A DNA stretch of 64,000 bases from Maribacter sp044594925 (GTDB lineage Bacteria > Bacteroidota > Bacteroidia > Flavobacteriales > Flavobacteriaceae), in NCBI RefSeq assembly GCF_044594925.1, contig NZ_CP138991.1:2232001-2296000 (forward strand), given 5' to 3'. A program made the translations under genes and the position numbers. Numbering within the stretch: the first letter of the stretch is position 1; each line of letters opens with the position of its first letter. Under the pieces are notes generated by a model. That model did no database searches, was not told the origin of the DNA, and was given only the letters and a program-made list of their open reading frames with translations. Positions 8,965 through 20,000 of this stretch are shown in pieces.

Positions 8965-9495
8965 TTATTTGTTCATTTTTGACCAAAAATCCCAAATCAC
9001 CAACCCCACGCTTACGGAGATGTTTAAAGAGTGTTTGGTTCCAAACTGGGGTATTTCTATGGTAATATCAGAACGGTTTACAACATCTTGCTGCACTCCT
9101 TTTACCTCATTACCAAAAACCAAAACGTATGTGCTATTACTTTCCGGATTAAAATTATTCAACATCTTCGAACCCTCTGTTTGCTCAATTGAACCTATGA
9201 TTTTACCCTCAGCTTTCAATTTTGTTATAAGCTCTACGGTACTTTCCGCATATTCCCAAACAACACTTTCCGTAGCTCCTAAGGCTGTTTTACGAATATC
9301 TTTATGAGGAGGTGTTGCAGTAATGCCGCAGAGGTATATTTTTTCAACTAAAAACGCATCAGCTGTCCTAAAAACGGACCCAATATTATTTAGGCTCCTA
9401 ATATTGTCCAAAACAATAATCACAGGAAGTTTCTTGGCTTTTTTGAAATCGGTTACCGCTAACCTTTCAAGTTCATCGTTTCTTAACTTTCTCAT
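8965..9495 (-). CDS. TrmH/SpoU family RNA 2'-O-methyltransferase
   Basis: 176-aa SPOUT-class methyltransferase. The three SpoU motifs are visible: motif 1 around NIGSVFRTADAF, motif 2 VLVFGNEVKGV, and motif 3 IPQFGTKHSLNISVSVGLV, which forms the trefoil knot that binds S-adenosylmethionine. It has no N-terminal RNA-binding extension, so it is a short single-domain member. The target (tRNA or rRNA ribose 2'-OH) cannot be decided. The frame stays open to a TTG at 9510, but ATG 9495 (MRKLRND) is the likely start. It is divergent from mutS. Confidence 0.88.
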   Translation of the reverse strand: MRKLRNDELERLAVTDFKKAKKLPVIIVLDNIRSLNNIGSVFRTADAFLVEKIYLCGITATPPHKDIRKTALGATESVVWEYAESTVELITKLKAEGKIIGSIEQTEGSKMLNNFNPESNSTYVLVFGNEVKGVQQDVVNRSDITIEIPQFGTKHSLNISVSVGLVIWDFWSKMNK

Positions 9496-9600
9496 TAGAA
9501 TACTTTTCAACTATCAACCTTAAATATCAACAAAAATTTAAATCGCATTGAGAATGGCATATATTCGTTACCATTGAACAAAAATAGGTAGATAAAAGCA

Positions 9601-12222
9601 GTGGCAGATAAAGGAAAGGTAAAAAAGGTAACCCCTTTGATGAAGCAGTACAATACCATCAAGACAAAACATCCTGATGCACTACTGCTATTTAGAGTGG
9701 GTGATTTTTATGAAACATTTGGAGAAGACGCGGTAAAAGCTTCCAAAATACTGGGAATTATACTTACCCACAGAAATAATGGTGGGGATAGAACGGAGTT
9801 GGCAGGCTTCCCACATCATTCTATCAACACCTATTTGCCCAAACTGGTAAAAGCTGGTCAGCGCGTTGCCATATGCGACCAACTAGAAGATCCCAAACAA
9901 ACCAAAACCATTGTTAAACGTGGTGTCACGGAATTAGTGACTCCTGGCGTAGCTTTAAACGACGATATTTTAACCGCAAATAGCAACAATTTTCTATGCG
10001 CCGTTCATTTTGGTCGAAAAAAATTGGGCCTTGCCCTTGTTGATATTTCTACGGGTGAATTTTTAACCGCAGAAGGTAACGAAGAGCAGATTGATAAGTT
10101 ATTGCAAAATTTTGCTCCTAACGAAGTACTCATTTCAAAAAAACACAGAAAAGAGTTCGCCGAAATCTTTGGCGCACAATTTCATACATTTTACTTGGAA
10201 GATTGGATTTTTCAAGATGATTATGCGCTGGAAAACCTAACCAATCATTTTAATACCAAAACCCTTAAAGGCTTTGGTGTTGACCACCTAGCTCACGGCA
10301 TTGTTGCTTCTGGAGTTATATTACACTATTTATCAGAAACACAGCATAGACAATTACAACACATAAATAGGTTACAGCGTATTGCAGAGGATGATTATAT
10401 TTGGATGGATAGGTTTACCATTAAAAATCTTGAACTCTATCATTCTACCAATGAAAATGCGGTTACGTTAATAGACATTATTGATAAGACCATTTCACCT
10501 ATGGGAGGCCGTATGATGAAAAGGTGGCTAGCACTTCCGCTCAAAAATATCCAAAAAATTAAGCATAGACATGAAGTTGTAAGTCATTTAATGGCACAAG
10601 AGATGCTTTTGGACAAATTACAAGCCAACATCAAATTAATGGGAGATTTGGAGCGACTTATCTCCAAAATAGCGACCGGGAAGGTAAATCCGAAGGAAGT
10701 AGTTCAGTTAAAAAATTCTATGGAGGCCATCGTCCCCATTAAACAAATTGCTTCCAACGCTAAAAATGAAGCTTTGGCACTTATAGGAGACCAATTACAA
10801 TCCTGTGATTTACTACGTTCCAAAATAAAGGAGATGTTAAGCGAGGAAGCTCCCGTGAATATTCTCAAAGGCAAGGTTATAGCAAAAGGCTTCTCAAACG
10901 AGTTGGACGAGCTTAGAGGTTTGGCCACCTCAGGTAAAGATTATCTTAATAAAATGTTGGAAAGGGAGACCCTAGCTACAGGAATTACTTCCTTGAAGAT
11001 AGCGTCTAATAATGTTTTTGGCTACTATATTGAGGTCAGAAACACCCACAGAGATAAGGTACCCGAAACTTGGATACGAAAACAAACCTTGGTTAATGCC
11101 GAACGCTATATTACAGAAGAGTTAAAGGAGTATGAAGCAAAAATATTAGGCGCTGAAGACCGTATCTCAACGTTAGAACAACAACTCTTCTCCCAACTAA
11201 TCGTGTGGATGCAGGAATACATTTCCCCAGTTCAAAATAATGCGCAATTAATAGCGCAACTGGACTGTCTTTGTAGTTTTACCCAATTAGCCAAAGAAAA
11301 CGATTATACACTTCCGGAAATAAACGATACTACTGCGCTAGAAATTAAAAATGGAAGGCACCCGGTTATAGAGAAACAATTGCCCTTAGGGGAAATTTAT
11401 ATCGCTAACGATGTCTCCCTAAACAGGGACAAGCAACAAATTATTATGATAACGGGGCCCAATATGAGTGGTAAATCTGCCATACTGCGTCAAACCGCTT
11501 TAATTGTGCTTTTAGCGCAAATGGGAAGTTTTGTACCTGCGGAATCCGCCAAAATTGGTTATGTAGATAAGATTTTTACACGTGTGGGCGCCAGTGATAA
11601 TATTTCTATGGGAGAATCTACCTTTATGGTAGAAATGAACGAAACGGCTTCTATTCTAAATAATCTGTCAGAACGAAGTTTAATACTTCTGGATGAGATT
11701 GGAAGAGGAACAAGCACCTACGATGGTATTTCCATAGCTTGGGCCATTTCTGAATACTTACATGAGCACCCAACACGGGGCAAAACCTTGTTCGCCACAC
11801 ATTATCACGAACTCAATGAAATGACAGGCTCTTTTGAACGTATTAAAAATTACAATGTATCCGTTAAAGAGTTAAAGGACAATGTATTATTTCTACGAAA
11901 ATTAACCCCTGGGGGAAGTGAGCATAGTTTCGGTATCCACGTCGCTAAAATGGCAGGAATGCCGCAACAAGTTATTCTCAAGGCCAATAAAATTTTAAAA
12001 AAACTAGAAAAATCACATTCCAACGAGGAGTTAACAGAAAAATTACAAGTAGCGCAAGATGAAATGCAATTGAGCTTCTTTAATCTGGACGACCCGCTTT
12101 TAGAAGAAATCAAGGAAGAAATTTTACATTTAGATATCAACACGCTCACCCCTGTTGAAGCTTTAATGAAACTTAATGAAATAAAGCGTTTACTCACAAA
12201 GAACAAGAAGGCAACGAGTTAA
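9601..12222 (+). CDS. mutS: DNA mismatch repair protein MutS
   Basis: 873-aa MutS, the mismatch sensor of post-replicative repair. The N-terminal mismatch-binding domain has the Phe-X-Glu wedge (Phe36-Tyr-Glu38 in GDFYETF). The C-terminal ATPase has Walker A GPNMSGKS (619-626), Walker B LLDEIGRGTS, and FATHYHEL. Domain order and length are normal. The likely start is GTG at 9601, since no in-frame ATG lies just upstream; the first in-frame Met (MKQY) would cut off 13 residues. No mutL is nearby. It is followed by two tRNA genes that have their own promoter. Confidence 0.96.
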   Translation: MADKGKVKKVTPLMKQYNTIKTKHPDALLLFRVGDFYETFGEDAVKASKILGIILTHRNNGGDRTELAGFPHHSINTYLPKLVKAGQRVAICDQLEDPKQTKTIVKRGVTELVTPGVALNDDILTANSNNFLCAVHFGRKKLGLALVDISTGEFLTAEGNEEQIDKLLQNFAPNEVLISKKHRKEFAEIFGAQFHTFYLEDWIFQDDYALENLTNHFNTKTLKGFGVDHLAHGIVASGVILHYLSETQHRQLQHINRLQRIAEDDYIWMDRFTIKNLELYHSTNENAVTLIDIIDKTISPMGGRMMKRWLALPLKNIQKIKHRHEVVSHLMAQEMLLDKLQANIKLMGDLERLISKIATGKVNPKEVVQLKNSMEAIVPIKQIASNAKNEALALIGDQLQSCDLLRSKIKEMLSEEAPVNILKGKVIAKGFSNELDELRGLATSGKDYLNKMLERETLATGITSLKIASNNVFGYYIEVRNTHRDKVPETWIRKQTLVNAERYITEELKEYEAKILGAEDRISTLEQQLFSQLIVWMQEYISPVQNNAQLIAQLDCLCSFTQLAKENDYTLPEINDTTALEIKNGRHPVIEKQLPLGEIYIANDVSLNRDKQQIIMITGPNMSGKSAILRQTALIVLLAQMGSFVPAESAKIGYVDKIFTRVGASDNISMGESTFMVEMNETASILNNLSERSLILLDEIGRGTSTYDGISIAWAISEYLHEHPTRGKTLFATHYHELNEMTGSFERIKNYNVSVKELKDNVLFLRKLTPGGSEHSFGIHVAKMAGMPQQVILKANKILKKLEKSHSNEELTEKLQVAQDEMQLSFFNLDDPLLEEIKEEILHLDINTLTPVEALMKLNEIKRLLTKNKKATS

Positions 12223-12285
12223 GTTTTCTTTTGAAGCGTTTCCTTTTTCAAAAGCAGGATTATCATCATTTTTAAAAGAAATTCC

Positions 12286-12315
12286 TTTGCAATTTATAGA
12301 AATGTATTAAATTTG
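12286..12315 (+). promoter_or_regulatory. Promoter for tRNA-Gly (and perhaps tRNA-Leu)
   Basis: TTTG at 12286-12289, an 18-base spacer, then TAAATTTG at 12308-12315. This fits the Bacteroidetes -33/-7 pattern. The predicted start of transcription lies about 40 bases before the mature tRNA-Gly. Confidence 0.6.
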
Positions 12316-12363
12316 CTCCCGCATTCATTACGAATGATGTTCTTTTAAATACGAGTACCAAAC

Positions 12364-12435
12364 GCGAAAGTAGCTCAGGGGTAGAGCATCACCTTGCCAA
12401 GGTGGAGGTCGAGGGTTCGAATCCCTTTTTTCGCT
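12364..12435 (+). tRNA. tRNA-Gly (GCC)
   Basis: 72-nt cloverleaf. The acceptor arm GCGAAAG pairs with TTTTCGC, the D stem is GCTC/GAGC, and the anticodon stem TCACC/GGTGG encloses loop TTGCCAA (anticodon GCC). The T arm is GAGGG-TTCGAAT-CCCTT. CCA is not encoded. A terminator follows within a few bases. Confidence 0.97.
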
Positions 12436-12437
12436 CT

Positions 12438-12466
12438 AAAAAACGCTGCATGTCAGCGTTTTTTTT
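12438..12466 (+). terminator. Intrinsic terminator after tRNA-Gly
   Basis: Stem AAAACGCTG / CAGCGTTTT with loop CATGT, followed by more T. It directly follows tRNA-Gly, so tRNA-Leu may need readthrough or its own promoter; the 44 bases between hold only short GC palindromes (GCCTTTAGGC and CGCCTTAGGGCG). Confidence 0.8.
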
Positions 12467-12510
12467 GTCCATGCCTTTAGGCAATAGGAGACACGCCTTA
12501 GGGCGGTCAG

Positions 12511-12594
12511 GCTCGAGTGGTGGAATTGGTAGACACGTTGGACTTAAAATCCAATGGACATTAGTCCGTATGGGTTCAAGTCCCATCTCGAGTA
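12511..12594 (+). tRNA. tRNA-Leu (TAA)
   Basis: 84-nt class II tRNA with a long variable arm. Acceptor GCTCGAG pairs with CTCGAGT (first pair G-U), anticodon stem TTGGA/TCCAA encloses CTTAAAA (anticodon TAA), and the T arm contains GGGTTCAAGTCCC. Discriminator base A; CCA is not encoded. Confidence 0.97.
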
Positions 12595-12600
12595 CAAATA

Positions 12601-12633
12601 AAAAGCCAAGGTTTTACAACCTTGGCTTTTTTT
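12601..12633 (+). terminator. Intrinsic terminator after tRNA-Leu
   Basis: Thirteen-base-pair stem AAAAGCCAAGGTT / AACCTTGGCTTTT around loop TTAC, with further T residues. It ends the tRNA unit. From here to 12794 (about 160 bases) only AT-rich sequence with no clear signal is seen. Confidence 0.87.
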
Positions 12634-12794
12634 GTTTAAGCACAACAATTCTAAAATTTTGATTTGTTGCGTTAAGTTATTGTATTCGTTGAAGTAAAAC
12701 TAAGCATCCTTAATTACCCGAGCATCATAATCAAATAGCATTATTCCTAATACTGAGGCACAGGTTATTAAAAATATTATTTTTCTTGTGTTAT

Positions 12795-13709
12795 TTAATT
12801 ACGGCTATCTATTTCAATGAATGCTTCTGATTTCCAGCTCATTTCATCTTCTCCCAGATGTGGGTTATTGTAAAAAATTTCAATGAGTGCTGGTTTTATT
12901 TTAATATCGTTTTCCTCGGCATATTGGTGAGCGCCAAACCACGCTCTATCTGAAATACTATAGTTACCGTTAAAAGTTACTTTTACTGAAGATTTTCCTT
13001 GAATTTGTTTGTACTTAATTTCTTCATGCACCGGCAAACTATCTGTTTTGATTATGGGAAAACAAAAGTTAAATTCTAAATCTGTAGAGTTAACATTCCA
13101 TGTTGTTACTTCTAAAAAAGGATGCGACTGTAATTTGATATTATGCGCTATTAAAAAAGTATTGATGTAAGCGCTGTTCGAAATCATCTTACCAGCTTTA
13201 TCCTTTTGGTTCGCTTTTATAGGAACGTATGCAACGTAAGTTTCTGGGCTTCTACTAACACCATCAACATGTACCTTAAACTCCTCTAAATGCTTTACTA
13301 AACCAGTATTAAAATCTGTTATTTCTTTATTGATTACTTTTTGCAATTCAGATGTACCAAATACTTTTTTAATCCTCTCGATTACGGCATTGGTTTTATT
13401 TTTGATATTCAAATTAATTACAGCAGCTGAATCATTTTTGGTTTCTATTGTCCATTTTAATTCTAAATCATGGTTAGGTAATTCTAATGATTGATCAATA
13501 GTTTTAAAAGGTTCTTTATTGGTTATAAAGCTTGAAATACCTCGCTTTTTCTCTAGTGTTTCACTCCAATTTAAAACACTTTGAAAACATGTGCCTTTAG
13601 ATGTATTAGCGTTAATTATAATCTGATAATCATAAGGTTTTAACACTAAATACCAAGCAGCTAAAAGAAGCGCTGCGAAACTGGCATAGGTAATAATTTT
13701 AGGTTTCAT
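12795..13709 (-). CDS. Membrane-anchored SRPBCC / GyrI-like effector-binding protein
   Basis: 304-aa protein with an ATG start. An N-terminal membrane helix (about residues 5-24) is followed by a region of SRPBCC (polyketide cyclase-like) type to about residue 150. The C-terminal half (about 155-302) resembles the GyrI-like or AraC effector-binding fold, with a final segment containing ALIEIFYNNPH and a closing beta-strand AFIEI. There is no DNA-binding domain. This architecture recurs in Bacteroidota without a known job; small-molecule binding at the membrane is the natural guess. It lies downstream of the two ASPIC/UnbV genes, separated by 65 bases that hold a possible -7 box, so it may be transcribed with them or alone. 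Confidence 0.6.
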   Translation of the reverse strand: MKPKIITYASFAALLLAAWYLVLKPYDYQIIINANTSKGTCFQSVLNWSETLEKKRGISSFITNKEPFKTIDQSLELPNHDLELKWTIETKNDSAAVINLNIKNKTNAVIERIKKVFGTSELQKVINKEITDFNTGLVKHLEEFKVHVDGVSRSPETYVAYVPIKANQKDKAGKMISNSAYINTFLIAHNIKLQSHPFLEVTTWNVNSTDLEFNFCFPIIKTDSLPVHEEIKYKQIQGKSSVKVTFNGNYSISDRAWFGAHQYAEENDIKIKPALIEIFYNNPHLGEDEMSWKSEAFIEIDSRN

Positions 13710-13755
13710 TTTAATTTTAATTTTTTAAGTTGCCTCGTCATAAAGCATTAATCTA

Positions 13756-13763
13756 CAAATTTA
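13756..13763 (-). promoter_or_regulatory. Possible -7 box for the SRPBCC/GyrI-like gene
   Basis: Minus strand reads TAAATTTG, between the preceding lipoprotein gene and the ATG at 13709. No -33 partner is seen, and the box could be chance in AT-rich DNA. Confidence 0.33.
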
Positions 13764-13774
13764 ACTTCAAGCGT

Positions 13775-16700
13775 TTAATTATCTTGAATTTTATACACAG
13801 CTGCTTTTTCATTATTGCTAGTAACTAGCAAATACTTTTCAGTCTTTACGGTTACTATGTTCATTGATTTTATTTGTTTTTGCACCAGATTCAACCCTAT
13901 TTGATGGCCATATTTAATTTCTTTGGTGCTAGAAAGCAAGGCTCCAGAAAACCCATCGAGCCTTCCGTGGTATGGTGTGGTTACAAAATTGTTACCTGCC
14001 AAAAGAATTTCTTCATTACCATTAGTATCAAAAACAAGTGTATTTGTAATAGGTGCTACTTGTAATCCCGCGGGGAAAGGCACAAATTGAAATGCTCCCT
14101 TATTATTTTCTAAATAACCAGAAGCTAACTCATGTACTTTAAATATGGTAGTGCCCTTTTTCAAAGTTTCATCTGCGAAAAGCTCATTGAGTGTTTTACC
14201 TGCGAACTTTTTATAAGACGGAAAGTCTTTTTTTAAGAATAGTAATTGTTTTGATAATTCGTCTAGACCCAAATTGGTATAATATTCCTTATTTTTTTCA
14301 ATAGCAGTAACTGTTTCGGTACTGCCATCTTCGTCAAAATCTCCATAATACATGAGCATTGGGTATGCTGTGGATGCCTTAAATTTTGTATTACACCCCC
14401 AATTGCCAAGCACATAATCTAGATCACCATCGTTGTCTATGTCAAAGGGAGCAATAGTTTGCCAAAGGCCATTTAAATTCTCATTAGATAGCGTAGTATC
14501 TTTTGTAAAATGTCCTGAATTATTTTTGAAGAATATGGGCGACATCCACTCGCCTACCACAATCAAATCCGCATCACCATCTTGGTCATAATCAGAGAAG
14601 GTAGCATCAGTTATTAGACCAAGATCAGTAAAATCAGAGCTTTTGGCTATTGCAAAACCCTCGGGAGTATTTTCTAAAATGTACCCATCACTTTTCTTTC
14701 CAAAATCGCTAGAGGTAGCATAATTTCCTATGAATAGATCTAAATCACCATCACCATTAACATCTGCCATTTTTACTACTGAAGTATTTTCATATATTTC
14801 AGGAAATGTATCAGATTTAAGAAAAGTAGCATTGCCTTGATTCTTATAATGCCTGTTCAGTAAGGGTATTGCTTTATGAAAATATTCTCCGCCACCAGAA
14901 GCTACTATAATATCGTTTCCGTTTTTTTTATCAAAATCTGCTATTATCGCAAAAATATCTTCTGCCTTTCTATCCTTGGTAAGTGCGGGATCAATTTTCA
15001 ACGAAAAGCCAGTGTCATTTTGTAAAAATAGTTGCGCATCATTATTTTTACTTCCCCCGAAAAATATATCGTCAAGCCCATCATTATTTAAATCTCCAAC
15101 AGCTATGGCAGGGCCTTTGTTAGAAATTTTGTAGGGTATTAGCTTTTGCCTATTAAAGTCAATAAAACTATTTTCTACGTGATTGTAGTTAATACCCAAA
15201 TTATCTACTACTTTTTTAAAGCGCTTTTTATATTTAGGTTGCAAACTACTATAGTCAAATTGCGCTCTATTATTAGTCGGTTCTATCGTAATTAAGGTAT
15301 CTAAGGCTATATGTCCTTTTAATTTTTGAAACGTATTATCTGGCCAAACAATGAGTACACTGTCAACTTTTGATTTTTCTGCAATACCAAAATTTAAAGT
15401 AATGTCTGATGAAGATTGAAAACCCCTTGACGCATAAAGCTGTTTATATTGCATTTTTTCTTTTTCAAATACAACAACCTTACTGCCGATTGCAAATTGG
15501 TTTTTTCCTTTAAATTTTAATTTAAAATTTAAGAAGTGGTTTTTAGCATTGATATTTTCATAGATAAAGGCTTTTTGGTTTATGTTGTTAGATACAATAT
15601 CTAAATCGCCATCATTATCTAAATCTGCAAAGGCACTTCCGTTAGAGCAAGATTTTTTTTCAGGCAGCCAGGCTGAAGATTGGTTTTTAAAGAAAGTTGT
15701 TTTGGTACCTTCGAATACAAAATTTTGATATGCCCCTGAAGGCATTTTTTCAATAACCTCCTTATTTAAAATCGTTTTATTCGTTAGTTTTTTACTAATT
15801 TCTTCATTAGAAACATAGTTGATATAATCCAAATCATTTGGACGTTTAGGTATACCATTAGAAATAAACAAATCTTGAATGCCGTCTAGATTAAAGTCGG
15901 CAAATAGTGGAGACCAGCTCCAATCGGTAGCTGCTACGCCACTTAGCAAAGCAGTTTCAGAAAAGTGAATTCCAGCTTTGTTTATTTGCAACATATTTCT
16001 TGCAAACTGATAGTGGTAGCCTAAATTATTGACTTTAAGATGTTGTATATCGCTATTATCTTCTCCCACTGATGCTTTTAAAACACTTTCAGAAGCAGGT
16101 AACATATCTAAAGTTATTAAATCATAAAAACCATCATTATTGATGTCTGAAGCATCACTACCCATAGAGAATCTACTGGTATGACCAAACTGTTGTTTTA
16201 TAGTTTCTTTAAATGTACCATCGCCTTGATTTAGATAATAAAAATCATCTTCATGAAAATCATTAGAGACATAAATATCGGTAAAACCATCATTATTAAA
16301 ATCTGCAGTGGTAATACCTAATCCGTAGCCATTTATTCCGCCATAAATACCCGCTTCTTCACTTACATCTACAAAGATATTGTTGTCATTTCTAAGTAAT
16401 CTATCTCCTGCTTTATCGTGCCTTTTTTTACGAATACTAGCCTTGCCATAAGCATCTTTTGTATGCACTGCTTGATTAAGCAAATACATATCTAAATCAC
16501 CATCATTATCAAAATCAAAGAAAGAGGCTTGGGTGGCATAGGTTTTAAAATCTAGTCCAAAAGCTGCGGCTTTCTCAGTAAACGTTGTATCTCCGTTATT
16601 AATAAATAATTCGTTTTTACCTTCTAAGTCACAAATATCAGTAACAGCACAAACGTAAATATCTAACAATCCATCTCCGTTTACATCTGCTAGGGTAACT

Positions 16701-17035
16701 CCTGTATTCCATTCAGAGGTTCCTGCAGTACCAGAAGTCTGTGTTATATCTTTAAATTTAAAAGATCCTTGATTTAAGTAGAGTTTATTTTTGGTTTGGT
16801 TACCCGTAAAATAAATGTCTTGTAAGCCATCATTATTAATATCTCCAATAGCAACACCACCACCATTATAATAATAAAGGTAGTCTAAGATGTTTACTTT
16901 ATCAGTAGCATTTAATTGGTTAGCGAAGTCAATACCAGAGTGTGATTCTGAAACTAATACAAATTGCTTTTGTGCTTCTTGATGGCGACAAGAAATAAGA
17001 ATAAATAGCGCGCTAAGTAGATAAATCTTAGTCAT
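13775..17035 (-). CDS. FG-GAP/VCBS repeat lipoprotein with ASPIC/UnbV domain (second copy in operon)
   Basis: 1086-aa secreted lipoprotein with lipobox cysteine at residue 16 (LISC). It carries about a dozen FG-GAP-type calcium-binding loops of the form DxNxDGxxDxxxxN, in two blocks (about residues 60-480 and 640-960), the signature of a beta-propeller. An ASPIC/UnbV domain lies between them (about 505-570), with SRGFQSSSD and IVWPDN visible. Such proteins often accompany SusC/SusD pairs in marine Bacteroidota; ligand binding at the cell surface is inferred and no catalytic motif is seen. The ATG overlaps the stop of its upstream paralogue by 8 bases, which implies coupled translation. Confidence 0.85.
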   Translation of the reverse strand: MTKIYLLSALFILISCRHQEAQKQFVLVSESHSGIDFANQLNATDKVNILDYLYYYNGGGVAIGDINNDGLQDIYFTGNQTKNKLYLNQGSFKFKDITQTSGTAGTSEWNTGVTLADVNGDGLLDIYVCAVTDICDLEGKNELFINNGDTTFTEKAAAFGLDFKTYATQASFFDFDNDGDLDMYLLNQAVHTKDAYGKASIRKKRHDKAGDRLLRNDNNIFVDVSEEAGIYGGINGYGLGITTADFNNDGFTDIYVSNDFHEDDFYYLNQGDGTFKETIKQQFGHTSRFSMGSDASDINNDGFYDLITLDMLPASESVLKASVGEDNSDIQHLKVNNLGYHYQFARNMLQINKAGIHFSETALLSGVAATDWSWSPLFADFNLDGIQDLFISNGIPKRPNDLDYINYVSNEEISKKLTNKTILNKEVIEKMPSGAYQNFVFEGTKTTFFKNQSSAWLPEKKSCSNGSAFADLDNDGDLDIVSNNINQKAFIYENINAKNHFLNFKLKFKGKNQFAIGSKVVVFEKEKMQYKQLYASRGFQSSSDITLNFGIAEKSKVDSVLIVWPDNTFQKLKGHIALDTLITIEPTNNRAQFDYSSLQPKYKKRFKKVVDNLGINYNHVENSFIDFNRQKLIPYKISNKGPAIAVGDLNNDGLDDIFFGGSKNNDAQLFLQNDTGFSLKIDPALTKDRKAEDIFAIIADFDKKNGNDIIVASGGGEYFHKAIPLLNRHYKNQGNATFLKSDTFPEIYENTSVVKMADVNGDGDLDLFIGNYATSSDFGKKSDGYILENTPEGFAIAKSSDFTDLGLITDATFSDYDQDGDADLIVVGEWMSPIFFKNNSGHFTKDTTLSNENLNGLWQTIAPFDIDNDGDLDYVLGNWGCNTKFKASTAYPMLMYYGDFDEDGSTETVTAIEKNKEYYTNLGLDELSKQLLFLKKDFPSYKKFAGKTLNELFADETLKKGTTIFKVHELASGYLENNKGAFQFVPFPAGLQVAPITNTLVFDTNGNEEILLAGNNFVTTPYHGRLDGFSGALLSSTKEIKYGHQIGLNLVQKQIKSMNIVTVKTEKYLLVTSNNEKAAVYKIQDN

Positions 17036-20000
17036 TTAATGAAAACAAAACAGGTTTTTCATTGTTAATCCCAAACAACACTTTAGTATCTTTTTTGTCA
17101 TCTTGTATAACATTGACACTATTCACAACGCCTTTTACAAAAATGCCAGAATCAGTATAGCTAACCCAGTCAAAATCACCTTTTCCGTTATTGAGCAATA
17201 ACCCCCCGAAGCTTGCATCGAGCTGTGAAAATTGTGGTTTTAAAGCATAATTGTTTCCTCCGTAGATGATATCTAAAAAGCCATCATTATTAACATCTAC
17301 AAAATCCATGTCATTGATACAAGATAATTGCGCTCTTTCAGGTAAAGCTTTAATAGTGAAGTGGCTATTTCCATTGTTTATGGCAATTACACTTAGCGAT
17401 GTATTTACTTCTTTTTGTATGGATTGATTTAATTTTTTTTCTGAAAACAAATCGTTAATAGACTTTCTGGAATAGTCAGAAAACTTCAGATTTTCTTTTT
17501 TAAGATGCGCTAACTGAGCTGTTAAATCTCGCTTAAGATGAATTGGCATATCTCTACCGCCCTCTTGCTTTGTGACAATCTGCTCTATAGTGCCATTAAA
17601 ATCAAAATCGTTGACAAACATTTTAACGGTATTAGTACTGTCTGGAATACAAGAGGTATTTGTGCCCCTGTTACCCAAGACAAAGTCCATATCACCATCA
17701 TTATCTACATCCAAAACTTTTACCGATTTCCACCACCCTTTTAGTTGGTTAAGATGAATACTGGTATTTTCTAGGTGACCAGATGTATTTGTAAAAACAT
17801 GTATGCCACCCCAATCTTCGGCTACAACTAAATCTTTTGTTTTATCATTATTTACATCTACCCATTGAGCATCTGTTATCATGGCAATTTCAGCAACGTC
17901 CTGCGCTTTTTCTGTTATTACATTTTTAAAACTACCCTTACCATCATTTTCTAGCAGATAGTGCTTAGGAGTTAAACCATAAGCCCCAACAACACTTCTG
18001 TTACCCACAAAGACATCTACATCGCCATCATTGTCAAAATCGTTAGCTCTTAATACGGCTGTGTTATAGTTATTAAATGGTATCTGAAGACTAGGGTTTT
18101 TTATAAAATTTCCTTTACCATCATTTAAATATAATCGTAACCCAAGTTTAGAAGAGCTAGTATCATTACCTCCTGAACCAACTAAGAGGTCTAAATTACC
18201 ATCATTATTAGCATCGAAAAAAGTAGCAGCCGTATCTTCAAAAAGCACATCTTCTGCAAAAGCTGCGGTCTCTTTTACGACGAACCTATCTTGCTTGGAT
18301 AGGTATAATTTACCTTTTTGTTTTTTAGCACCGCCTACATAAAAGTCTTTTTTACCGTCTTTATTCACATCGCAAATGGCAGTAATTGGCCCTTCTTTTG
18401 ATAGCATTTGAAACAGCAAACCTTCAAAATCAAAATCTACGTAGTTGTTTTCTTTATGGGCTTCGAAATCTTGGCTTAATTGAGTAAATAAAGTGTTTTT
18501 GTTAGCTACGGGTTGCGTTTTAAGCAAACTAGAATCATCTGGTTTGGAAATTTCTAACCGTGTATTTAATACCGGGTTTATTAAGGTTTGAACATTATCA
18601 TTTGGCCATACTATTTTAAGAGAATCTATTTTTGTAGCGTCTCCCACCCCAAAAGTTAAAGTGTAATCAACAGAGGATTGAAACCCTCTTGAAGGGTACA
18701 GTTCTTGGGTTAAAACTTGATTGCCCATATGCACCGTTACCTTACTACCAATAGCATAGGTGTTTTTATTTTCTTCTTTTAATTTAAGCTGTATGTAATT
18801 GTTATTTTTCTTTTTGTTAGATTCGTTTCTATACACAAAGGCAGGTTGGTTGACATTGTTAATGACCAAATCTAAATCACCATCATTATCCAAATCGCCA
18901 TAGGCTGCTCCGTTAGAAAAACTTTCGTCATCAATTCCCCAGGCTTCAGCAGCATTGGTAAACGTTAAATCTTTATTATTCTTAAAAGCGTAATTCTTTA
19001 TGGGCGTACTCGGCATTTTATCTAACACCGTATTCATAGATTCTTTTTTACCGCTAAGTGCCATCTTTTGCAGAATGTCATTGGCGAAGAAATCCATAAA
19101 ATCTTGATTGGTTAAATCGTGATAGATACCGTTAGAGACAAAAATATCTTTATAACCATCATTGTCAATATCTAATAGTAAAGCGCCCCAACTCCAATCT
19201 GTCATAGCAACGCCAGAATGAAAAGCGATTTCTGAAAAACTATTATTACCGTTGTTTAATTGCAAGGCATTTTGCATGTATTGGTTGTGAAAATCTTTAC
19301 TTCGTTTTAATTGTAGTAAATCATAATTTTCATATTCACTAGTTTCTTTGAGTCGAATATTATCTTCAGGCAACATATCCGTAGTAAAAACTTCGGGAAA
19401 ACCATCGTTATTAATATCTGCAATATCTGACCCCATAGAAGAGAGGCTAGTATGTGAGGTAAAGTCTTTTATTTTTTCTAAAAAGGTACCGTTTTTTTGA
19501 TTGATGTATAAATAATCTCGCTCAAAAAAATCATTAGAAACATACAAATCTGGCCAAGAGTCATTATTTATATCACCTACAGAAACGCCGAGTCCAAAAC
19601 CAATAAGGCTGCCGTAAATACCAGCTTCGTCACTGACATCAACAAACCTGCCATTATCGTTCCTGAGCAGTTTATCCCCACCACCCTTAAGCATATCAGG
19701 AATATCCCAATCTTCACTGCGTAAATCCCTTTTATCAGAATAGCCTAAGGAGCTAACCGGTATAAAACTATTGTTGAGTATGTAAACATCTAAATCGCCA
19801 TCTTTATCATAATCAAAAAAAGTGGCCTGAGTAGTAAAACCATCGTCTGCTAAATTATAGTCTGCCGCTGATTCTGTAAACGTTAAATCTTTATTGTTGA
19901 TATATAATTCGTTTTTCCTGTTATCACCTTCTACGTTTCCAGCGTTACATACATATATATCTAGCCATCCATCAGCATTTATATCTACCATAACAATGCC

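Noticed and set aside
12228..12254. Hairpin CTTTTGAA/TTCAAAAG just after mutS
   Set aside because: Eight-base arms but an 11-base loop, no T-run and AT-rich; could be chance.
12511..12594. tRNA-Leu as an attachment site with a direct repeat at the far end of the accessory locus
   Set aside because: No copy of the tRNA 3' end was found around 27.5-27.7 kb and no integrase is present.
12402..12662. 86-aa open frame across the tRNA region
   Set aside because: It runs through both tRNA genes and their terminators, which explain the sequence fully.
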